Shown piece by piece: positions 1 through 5,987 of a stretch of DNA of 16,965 nucleotides. A model generated the notes under the pieces. It did no database searches, was not told the DNA's origin, and was given only the letters and a program-made list of their open reading frames with translations. The first letter of the stretch is position 1. Every line of letters begins with the position of its first letter. Both the position numbers and the translations under genes were made by a program. Location of the stretch: positions 27,163-44,127 of the forward strand of contig DOZO01000030.1 of assembly GCA_003517965.1 (NCBI GenBank), given 5' to 3'. Source of the DNA: Desulfobulbaceae bacterium (lineage in GTDB: Bacteria > Desulfobacterota > Desulfobulbia > Desulfobulbales > Desulfurivibrionaceae).

Positions 1-47
1 TGCTCGTACGAAACTTATACCCTCTGGGTGCAAAAGGAACACCGAGC

Positions 48-281
48 ATGGACAGACAACAGGTAGCAGTGCGTCCAGGGGTAATCCGACTGGGGCAGTT
101 TCTCAAGCTGGCCGGGGTGGTCGAGACCGGAGGCGAGGCCAAGGCTCGGATTCAGGAGGGCGAGGCCCGGGTCAACGGCGAGGTGGAGACCCGTCGGGGC
201 CGACAGCTGGTCCCTGGCGATCTGGTGGAGTTCGCCGGGGCCGCTCTGGAGGTTGTGGTGCAGGCGGCGGCGCAAGATTAG
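48..281 (+). CDS. Small S4-domain RNA-binding protein (YbcJ/RlbA-like)
   Basis: A 77-residue protein that is almost entirely one S4 domain. The typical S4 core is visible at about residues 14-66: IRLGQFLKLAGVVETGGEAK, then an R-I-x-x-G-x-x-x-V-N-G run and a GD-x-V-E-F strand. S4 domains bind structured RNA; stand-alone YbcJ-type proteins are thought to act on rRNA or tRNA, but the precise target is not known. The ATG is preceded by AAGGA at a spacing of about 9 nt. The stop codon overlaps the stop region of the convergent downstream gene by 4 bp (278-281). The acidic, alanine-rich C-terminal tail has no recognisable motif. The upstream context lies outside the window, so operon membership is unknown. 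Family assignment is firm; cellular role is inferred. Confidence 0.85.
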   Translation: MDRQQVAVRPGVIRLGQFLKLAGVVETGGEAKARIQEGEARVNGEVETRRGRQLVPGDLVEFAGAALEVVVQAAAQD

Positions 282-1228
282 ATTCCGGAAGCGGCGCTGG
301 TCATCTGGTCATAGAATTCAGTGATCTGGTTTTTCTTGTCCGATTCCATGCAGGCCATGGCTGCTCTGGGATGCTGATTCATGACCCCGCCGACCATGTA
401 GGGGATGAAATAGCCCCAGTCGATTTTTTCCCGCCAGGGGAGAATCTCTTCTTCGATAACCTTGATGAGCGGACGCACATCGAACTTTGGGTTTTTGAGG
501 AAGGAAAGCAGCAGCTCTGTGGGGCAGTTGCCTGCGCCGCGGCCCATGCCGTAAAGGGTGGCGTCCAGATAGTTGATCCCGCAGATGACCGAGGAAATGG
601 TGTTGGCAAAGGCCAGTTGCTGGTTGTTGTGGGCGTGGATGCCGATGGTTTTGCCGGGCAGCCGTTCCAGGTATTTTTTGGCCAGCAGCTCAATGTCTTC
701 CTGGTAAAAAGCGCCAAAGCTGTCTACCAGATAGATGATCGGCACCCGGCTTTTGGCCAGATCGTCAAGCCCTTCTTCCAGTTCGCGCGGGCCGACGGTG
801 GAAACGGCCATCAGGTTGATCGTCGTCTCGTAGCCTTTGTCCTCGCAGTGGTGGGCCAGGGCGATGGCTTTGTCGATCTGGTGCACGTAGCAGGCCACCC
901 GCACCATGTCGAGGACGCTTTCCTTTTTGGGGAGGATATCGTGGTGGTCTATGCGACCAATGTCAGCCATGACCGAGAATTTGATCTTTTTTTCACTGTC
1001 GCCGATGATGCGCAGCAGATCATCCTCGGCGCAGAATTTCCAGGGGCCGACCTCGTCGCGGGAAAAGGCGGATTCGGAGCTGAGGTAGCCAATCTCCATG
1101 TAGTCTACTCCGGCCGCGGTAAGCCCTTGATAGACAGCGCGGACGAATTTGTCGTCAAACTGCCATTTGTTCATCAGGCCGCCGTCGCGGACAGTGCAGT
1201 CAATAACTTTGATCTCAGGTCTGAACAT
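278..1228 (-). CDS. HMGL-like (DRE-TIM) metal-dependent aldolase/lyase
   Basis: A 316-residue TIM-barrel protein of the DRE-TIM metallolyase superfamily (HMG-CoA lyase, 4-hydroxy-2-oxovalerate aldolase, homocitrate synthase). The signature DCTVRDGG is at residues 10-17 (metal ligand D10, catalytic R14), HAHNN at 198-202 gives the two metal-binding histidines, and GMGRGAGNCP at 227-236 is the usual glycine-rich loop. It resembles proteins annotated 'aldolase catalytic domain-containing', a group without a settled substrate. It should cleave or form a C-C bond in a 2-oxo or hydroxy acid using a divalent metal. The ATG follows AAGGAG at 8 nt. It lies 151 nt downstream of the KDPG-aldolase-like gene on the same strand; a second aldolase beside it may mean a shared oxo-acid pathway, but this is inference. 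No CoA-specific feature was identified. Confidence 0.85.
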   Translation of the reverse strand: MFRPEIKVIDCTVRDGGLMNKWQFDDKFVRAVYQGLTAAGVDYMEIGYLSSESAFSRDEVGPWKFCAEDDLLRIIGDSEKKIKFSVMADIGRIDHHDILPKKESVLDMVRVACYVHQIDKAIALAHHCEDKGYETTINLMAVSTVGPRELEEGLDDLAKSRVPIIYLVDSFGAFYQEDIELLAKKYLERLPGKTIGIHAHNNQQLAFANTISSVICGINYLDATLYGMGRGAGNCPTELLLSFLKNPKFDVRPLIKVIEEEILPWREKIDWGYFIPYMVGGVMNQHPRAAMACMESDKKNQITEFYDQMTSAASGI

Positions 1229-1302
1229 GGGTAAGTCTCCTTAAAAAGACGTAAGCCGTTGTTTCAAAACATCTATTATCTTGGGATATCGTAAGCGGCA
1301 TA

Positions 1303-1355
1303 AGGAGCCGTAACGAAGCAGTCAAAAATGTAGAGGTTATTGCTTAACGGCTCCT
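1303..1355. repeat. 9-bp inverted repeat between the two aldolase genes
   Basis: AGGAGCCGT (1303-1311) is repeated inverted as ACGGCTCCT (1347-1355) with a 35-nt loop. It lies in the 151-nt gap between the two minus-strand aldolase genes. No T-run follows on either strand, so an intrinsic terminator is not supported. GTAAGC also occurs at 1251 and 1291, but no flanking target duplication was found. It could be an RNA hairpin or a degraded small element. Confidence 0.5.
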
Positions 1356-1379
1356 AAGTTTACCAAGCAAGGGAGAAGA

Positions 1380-2009
1380 TCATACCCGATCTTTCGCCCT
1401 TCGGCAATGCTCGATGAAACTTTTCACGTTCTCGCCGATTTGATCGAGATTTTTTTCCCGCAGGGCTTTGCCCCCGAAAAGGGTGCTGGATACGCCCACT
1501 GCCGCTGCTCCAGCAGCAAAATATTCGGCAAGATTGGCAAGGCTTACCCCGCCGACAGCAGCGAGGGGAATCTGGTCAAAGGGGCCGCGCAGGGCGCGGA
1601 TGTACTCTGGCCCGCCCATGGCGCCACAGGGGAAAACCTTGACCAGATTGGCCCCGGCGGCCCAGGCGGCGTACACCTCGGTGGGGGTCAGGGCCCCGGC
1701 GATAATGGGGATGCCTTGATTGTTGGCATATTCGATTACCTCCAGGTCCAGATTGGGGGTCACCAGAAACATGGCTCCGGCGGCTACGGCCCGCTGGGCT
1801 TCTTCGAGCTTGCGGATAGTGCCCATGCCCAGCAGCTTGCCTTTGGGCACGGCTGGTTGGCACTGCCTGACAATCTCCTCGGCGTTGACCGTGTTCATGG
1901 TAATTTCTATGGCTGTTAGCCCGGCGGCAAAAGAGACGGCCATGACCTCGCCGAAAAAACAACCATCTACTCCCCGCAGTATGCCGATTACCGGGACTTC
2001 AAGCTTCAT
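1380..2009 (-). CDS. eda: KDPG/KHG aldolase (class I, Eda family)
   Basis: A 209-residue class I aldolase, the normal length for the family that cleaves 2-keto-3-deoxy-6-phosphogluconate (or 4-hydroxy-2-oxoglutarate) to pyruvate plus an aldehyde product. The Schiff-base lysine is K124 in NLVKVFP. The general base is E35 in LTAIEIT. R12 in the GILRG strand, TPN at 84-86, the TPTE segment at 108-111 and the GGV phosphate-binding turn at 153-155 all match. ATG follows AGGAG at 5-6 nt. It sits 55 nt downstream of the diguanylate cyclase gene on the same strand, so co-transcription is possible but functionally unexplained. No 6-phosphogluconate dehydratase is present, so the physiological substrate may be a different 2-oxo acid. 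The family is clear; the symbol is by homology only. Confidence 0.85.
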   Translation of the reverse strand: MKLEVPVIGILRGVDGCFFGEVMAVSFAAGLTAIEITMNTVNAEEIVRQCQPAVPKGKLLGMGTIRKLEEAQRAVAAGAMFLVTPNLDLEVIEYANNQGIPIIAGALTPTEVYAAWAAGANLVKVFPCGAMGGPEYIRALRGPFDQIPLAAVGGVSLANLAEYFAAGAAAVGVSSTLFGGKALREKNLDQIGENVKSFIEHCRRAKDRV

Positions 2010-2064
2010 GGGGTGCTCCTTTTTTTATATCTCGACTTTCTGCTTCGCGAGCATTACGGATTTT

Positions 2065-3966
2065 TCAAGTTTCTCTTTGGCCACACACCCTGTTTCTGCC
2101 GCTACCTTTGGCTTCATACAGCATTGCGTCAGCCTCTTGAACCAGAAAGAGTGATTTTCTTGCTTCAGGGATTTCGTTTGGCTGCAGGGTGGCATGGCCA
2201 AGGCTGATCGTCACCTGTGGAGCGACAGAAGAACAGGCATGCGGAATCCTCAGGGCTGCAACCCGTTCTCTTAAGCGCTCGGCAACATGCCTGGCTCCAT
2301 TGGCGCCGGTATTGGGGAGCAGAACCACAAATTCCTCGCCCCCGTAGCGCGCCAGCAGATCGCCCGGCCGAGTCAGTTCTTGAGCCATGGCTTTTGCGAT
2401 GCTCTGCAGGCAGAGATCGCCGGCGGGATGACCATAATGATCGTTAAACGTCTTGAAATGATCCACATCCACCATGACCAACGAAAGCGGAGTCTTTTCG
2501 CGCTGCCCTCTGCTGGTCTCCACTACAAGCTCTTCGTCAAAACGGCGGCGGTTGGCTATCTGAGTCAGGGTATCCACAAAGGCAAGGGAAGTCAGGAGGT
2601 TTTCCTTGCGCTTCCGTTCGGTTATATTGTGCCAGATGCCATCCATCCCGGTTTTGGCCCCTGTTGCGGGATCAAAGATAAAATGCGCGTTCAGGACGGC
2701 AGTGACCTGCATGCCGTTTTTATGTTTGAAGACGATTTCATAATCTTTGATATAACCCTGCTTATCCATCTTTTGCTCTACCACGATCTTGTCATCCGGA
2801 TCAACCAGGAGCTTGACGTAGGATGTTCCCAGAATCTCTTCGCGGGCGTATCCAAGATGGTTCTGTACTGAAGGGCTTATATCCAGCAGAATCCCGCTGG
2901 TGTCGGTCTGGTACACCACATCCTGTACCTGTTCAAAGATGCCTCGGTATTTTCGCTCGTTTTCCAGCAGTATCCCCTGAGCCAGGATCTCCTGCTCGAC
3001 CGCCAGACGATCACGCTGATGATATGCTCTCAAAAAAACAACGGTGATGATGAGGGTGATTAAGAGTCCGCTCAAGCGGATGATCATGTCCCAGTGCCAT
3101 CCGGCCAGTATCCTCTGCAGGGGCCGGTGGATTGAGAGCACCAGCCCCTTGTCCAGCTGGGCCTCGAGCGGATGGATACTCTTCAACACCACCATGCTAT
3201 TTGCCCCGGTCTGTGGGCATTTGCCGATCTTGATGGTTTCCCTGCCGCCGTTCTCGTTATGCTGGCGGAACAAAGTCCCCTGGATGTCCATATATTTCCC
3301 GGTCGGCACTCGCTTTTCAGGTACGGTCATGAACATTTCGCCATCTTCATGAGCGACAAACAACCACATATCATCTGCATAGCGGATGGAGTCAAGCATG
3401 GTTCTGAAATACTCTGGATCAAGGCTGGCAGTGACAACCCCCTCGATCTCTCCGCCAGGGCCGTACATTGTCATGGATAAACTCATGACATGCACATTTA
3501 GAATCGAGAGAAACGGTGGTGTTAGATACAAGGCACCGGGTCTGCCTCCGGCTATGGCCCTCTGGAAGTAGTCTCTGTGGCTGAAATCCTTGCCGACCAG
3601 TTCTTGCCGGTTGGAGGCCAGGGCAAGCCCTTTTTTGTTCAGGATAATCAGTGTTCGTATGCCGGGAATGGCTGTCTCAACCGCAATTAAACGATGGGTC
3701 AGAAAGAAAAGGTCTGTCGGTTGCGTTCGCTTTTCGAGTTGAATATCGTTAAGGATATCCTGCAGTGATCTGAAAGTGGCGACGAGCTGCCGGTTCAGAT
3801 TGTCCTTTATCACGCCCGCCTGAGTTTGCAGGTGGTGCTGCTCGGTGGCCAGAGTTCTGCGATAGGCAAGATAGCCGTCAACAACAACAAGCATTCCGAG
3901 CGCAACAAATAGGGTCAGGGCAAGTGTCCAGTGAATGAAATATTTCTTGTCTATATAGCTGGCCAT
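2065..3966 (-). CDS. Membrane diguanylate cyclase: Cache sensor-PAS-GGDEF
   Basis: A 633-residue inner-membrane enzyme that makes cyclic di-GMP from two GTP. TM helix 1 is at about 11-33 and TM2 at 293-314. Between them is a roughly 260-residue periplasmic sensor with Cache/PDC-like elements such as LIILNKKG and a GKDFSHRDYFQ segment. A PAS domain spans about 340-450, followed by GGDEF from about 455. The active-site motif is intact as GGEEF at 542-546, with the metal aspartate in MVDVDHF near 500. An inhibitory I-site RPGD (533-536) lies exactly five residues before GGEEF, which predicts product feedback inhibition. The ATG follows AGGGG at about 9-10 nt. It lies 59 nt downstream of the chemoreceptor gene; only a weak 6-bp AT-rich hairpin (3989-4006) lies between, so the two are probably co-transcribed from the sigma-54 promoter at 5731-5745. 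The periplasmic ligand is unknown. Confidence 0.92.
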   Translation of the reverse strand: MASYIDKKYFIHWTLALTLFVALGMLVVVDGYLAYRRTLATEQHHLQTQAGVIKDNLNRQLVATFRSLQDILNDIQLEKRTQPTDLFFLTHRLIAVETAIPGIRTLIILNKKGLALASNRQELVGKDFSHRDYFQRAIAGGRPGALYLTPPFLSILNVHVMSLSMTMYGPGGEIEGVVTASLDPEYFRTMLDSIRYADDMWLFVAHEDGEMFMTVPEKRVPTGKYMDIQGTLFRQHNENGGRETIKIGKCPQTGANSMVVLKSIHPLEAQLDKGLVLSIHRPLQRILAGWHWDMIIRLSGLLITLIITVVFLRAYHQRDRLAVEQEILAQGILLENERKYRGIFEQVQDVVYQTDTSGILLDISPSVQNHLGYAREEILGTSYVKLLVDPDDKIVVEQKMDKQGYIKDYEIVFKHKNGMQVTAVLNAHFIFDPATGAKTGMDGIWHNITERKRKENLLTSLAFVDTLTQIANRRRFDEELVVETSRGQREKTPLSLVMVDVDHFKTFNDHYGHPAGDLCLQSIAKAMAQELTRPGDLLARYGGEEFVVLLPNTGANGARHVAERLRERVAALRIPHACSSVAPQVTISLGHATLQPNEIPEARKSLFLVQEADAMLYEAKGSGRNRVCGQRET

Positions 3967-4025
3967 ATTACTTTTCCCCTCGAAAAGTTTATCTTGTACC
4001 AGATAATAATCCGGCCAGACAAGAC

Positions 4026-5636
4026 TTAAAAATCGGCAAAGTCTCCAGCTACCACGGGCTTTGCCGGCAGAAGTCTTTGCGCTGGGATGGCTTTGCTCTG
4101 ACCTGACTTTTTCACCGACGGTCTGGAGATGAGCCTGACCGCGCCGGAACTCATTTTTTCCACCGCGCCAGTTTTTGCCTGGCTCATCTGCTTTGCCTGT
4201 TGCTCACCATAAATTACCCCAGCCATGTCCGCGACATGCTCCTGGGCCTGACAGCTCTGGGCGTGCAGCTCTTCGGCGGCTGAGGCCGACTCTTCCGAGC
4301 TGGCGGCAATCTGCTGCACCACCAGATCCATCTCGTTAATAGCCTTGTTGATCTGCCCGATGCCGCTGGCCTGTTCTCTGGAGGCCTCGCTGATCTCGGT
4401 GACCAGGGAGCCAACTTTTTCCGTGCCGCCTTCGACCTGAGAAAAAGCGGCGCTGGTCCTGGCCACCAGCTTAGAGCCGGTCTCGATTTTTTTCACCGTG
4501 TCTTCGATGAGACCCGCTGTGTTTTTGGCAGCCTCGGCAGCCCGCATGGCCAGATTTCTGACCTCGTCCGCCACCACGGCAAACCCGGCACCGGCCACAC
4601 CGGCCCTGGCCGCTTCCACCGCGGCATTGAGCGCCAGCAGATTGGTCTGGAAGGCGATCTCGTCAATGGTCTTTATAATTTTCTGGGTGTCCTCGCTGGC
4701 CTTGCTGATCTCCGACATGGACAGGGTCAGTTCCTGCATGGCTGTCACAGCCTCAGTCACCACCTTGCTCGTGTTCTTCATATGGCTGTCTGCCAGGGAA
4801 GCATTGTCAGCATTCTGCTTAATGATAGAGGATATTTCCTCCATGGCGGCGGAGGTCTGCTCGAGGGCGGCGGACTGCGCCGAGGTACTGTCCGCCAGGG
4901 TCAGGCTTGAACCGGCAATCTGCCTGGCTGCCAGGCTCACCTGATCGGAACCTTCGCTGATTCCGTCAATTGCCCGGATCAGGGGGACGGTGATGCCCCG
5001 GACAATAAAGAAGGAGGCAAATACGCCAAATATTATGCCGAAAATGGAAAGTCCGAGGTTTGAGGTATTGATAAAGGAAATTGCCTGTTCAAGGTCTTCT
5101 TTTTCTACGGCAATCTCTTGGTCGTTAATCTCGCAGATCTGGGTAAACAGTTTTTTGATTTCGCCATAGGCGGCAAGAGACTGGCTGTTGTATATCTGTT
5201 TGGCCTGGGCAAAATCTCCAGCGCTATAGGCCCGGCCGATTTCGATAGCTGATTCATGCAGTTGCCGATGCGGAAATTGAATGGCTTTGAGCAGCTCCGC
5301 CTCCTTACCACCTGCCTGGATCATGGCTTGAGTTTTGTCGCTGTAGAGCCATTTGCCGAAGCCGCACTTGTGGTCATCGGTTTCCACTTCCAGTTTGGCC
5401 ACATCGTCTCGAACAAAAAGCTCGTTGACCTTGCCCAGCCAGTTGAGGTGGTCGATCTGTTTGGCCAAAAGAAAGGCCTTGTCTGTACTGTGCCCCAACA
5501 ATAGATGAGAATGGTTCTGAATAATCCGCAGACCGACATTGCCGACCACAGAGATAACGATCAGCAAAACCAAAAAAAGCGCGAAACCACCGCCGATTTT
5601 CACCTTGGTTGAGACATTGCTTCCAATCATGCGCAT
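4026..5636 (-). CDS. Methyl-accepting chemotaxis protein with periplasmic CZB zinc-binding domain
   Basis: A 536-residue chemoreceptor that should signal to CheA/CheW. TM1 is at about 14-36 and TM2 at 194-213. The periplasmic segment carries a chemoreceptor zinc-binding (CZB) signature: H63 in DHLNW, C91 in KCGFGKWLY, and H123 and H127 in FPHRQLH, the expected 3His/1Cys ligand set. After TM2 there is at most a short divergent HAMP, then a methylation and signalling helical hairpin. Its tip, EIAFQTNLLALNAAVEAA at 326-343, is canonical. The C-terminus is a basic linker ending GDFADF, not the NWETF tether. CZB domains are more often cytoplasmic and C-terminal, so this placement is less usual. 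The first ATG has AAGGAG only 3 nt away; the second ATG at 5630 has 9-nt spacing and may be the true start. It heads an apparent operon with the diguanylate cyclase and has its own sigma-54-type promoter. Confidence 0.93.
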   Translation of the reverse strand: MRMIGSNVSTKVKIGGGFALFLVLLIVISVVGNVGLRIIQNHSHLLLGHSTDKAFLLAKQIDHLNWLGKVNELFVRDDVAKLEVETDDHKCGFGKWLYSDKTQAMIQAGGKEAELLKAIQFPHRQLHESAIEIGRAYSAGDFAQAKQIYNSQSLAAYGEIKKLFTQICEINDQEIAVEKEDLEQAISFINTSNLGLSIFGIIFGVFASFFIVRGITVPLIRAIDGISEGSDQVSLAARQIAGSSLTLADSTSAQSAALEQTSAAMEEISSIIKQNADNASLADSHMKNTSKVVTEAVTAMQELTLSMSEISKASEDTQKIIKTIDEIAFQTNLLALNAAVEAARAGVAGAGFAVVADEVRNLAMRAAEAAKNTAGLIEDTVKKIETGSKLVARTSAAFSQVEGGTEKVGSLVTEISEASREQASGIGQINKAINEMDLVVQQIAASSEESASAAEELHAQSCQAQEHVADMAGVIYGEQQAKQMSQAKTGAVEKMSSGAVRLISRPSVKKSGQSKAIPAQRLLPAKPVVAGDFADF

Positions 5637-5730
5637 ATTCTCCTTAAGTCGTTTTATATTTTCCCATTCTGCTGCTGGGGGCTGGTGTAAATAGAGACTA
5701 ACGATCTTTCAATAAACTATATTTTAAAAA

Positions 5731-5745
5731 GCAAAAAGCGTGCCC
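5731..5745 (-). promoter_or_regulatory. Sigma-54 (-24/-12) promoter for chemoreceptor-cyclase operon
   Basis: Read on the minus strand the element is GGGCAC-N5-TTGCT, against the consensus TGGCAC-N5-TTGCW, with the obligatory GG and GC exactly 10 nt apart. The -24 box lies at 5740-5745 and the -12 box at 5731-5734. The predicted start near 5719 gives a leader of about 80 nt before the chemoreceptor gene. Paired activator-like palindromes lie 130-145 bp upstream (5849-5879), a normal distance for a sigma-54 enhancer. Confidence 0.7.
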
Positions 5746-5774
5746 CGCTGTTGGCAAATTAGTAAGGCACGCTT
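5736..5774. repeat. 9-bp inverted repeat overlapping the -24 box
   Basis: AAGCGTGCC (5736-5744) and GGCACGCTT (5766-5774) form a perfect 9-bp inverted repeat with a 21-nt loop. The left arm contains the -24 element of the minus-strand promoter. The right arm mirrors the -24 box but lacks a -12 GC at the right distance, so it is not a second promoter. Possible operator or DNA cruciform. Confidence 0.5.
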
Positions 5775-5848
5775 ATGGAAGCCCAGGCTGTAAGCTTCAG
5801 GGGATAAGATCGTTGGAAGTTGGCAAATCGGAGAAAGGGTGTCAGTTA

Positions 5849-5879
5849 TTGCAAAATGCAAATCGATTGCATTTTGCAC
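5849..5879. promoter_or_regulatory. Paired TTGCA-N3-TGCAA palindromes (putative enhancer/UAS)
   Basis: Site 1 (5849-5861) is a perfect TTGCA-AAA-TGCAA. Site 2 (5867-5879) is TTGCA-TTT-TGCAC, one mismatch. Centres are 18 bp apart with a 5-bp spacer, and the two together also form a 12-bp inverted repeat. The same 13-5-13 layout occurs upstream of the sigma-54 promoter at 12509. The rest of 5637-5987 contains no supportable gene; the short open frame at 5813-6004 has no homology-like features and overlaps the convergent end of the hrpB gene. Confidence 0.7.
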
Positions 5880-5987
5880 GACTGCAGAGTGAATTTCATG
5901 TGGATCGAAGGGGGTTGTTGATTAGCTGCCTAACTCGACAACAAAGGGGGACAACTTTTTTACTGCTATTCTTCCGCACCGTTACGT

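Larger units (their letters stand above)
5700..5814. repeat. Long-range 9-bp inverted repeat upstream of the chemoreceptor
   Basis: AACGATCTT (5700-5708) recurs inverted as AAGATCGTT (5806-5814), 97 nt apart, enclosing the sigma-54 promoter and the hairpin at 5736-5774. No flanking direct repeats were found, so a mobile element is not supported. It could be a looping or protein-binding site, or chance. Confidence 0.4.

Noticed and set aside
371..1234. Long plus-strand open frame opposite the HMGL-like gene, and similar long frames opposite the rhodanese and kinase genes
   Set aside because: They mirror well-supported genes and arise from codon bias; they show no family motifs or ribosome sites.
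1251..1363. Second IS66-type MITE between the aldolase genes (GTAAGC at 1251 and 1291)
   Set aside because: No matching inverted end and no 8-bp flanking duplication were found.
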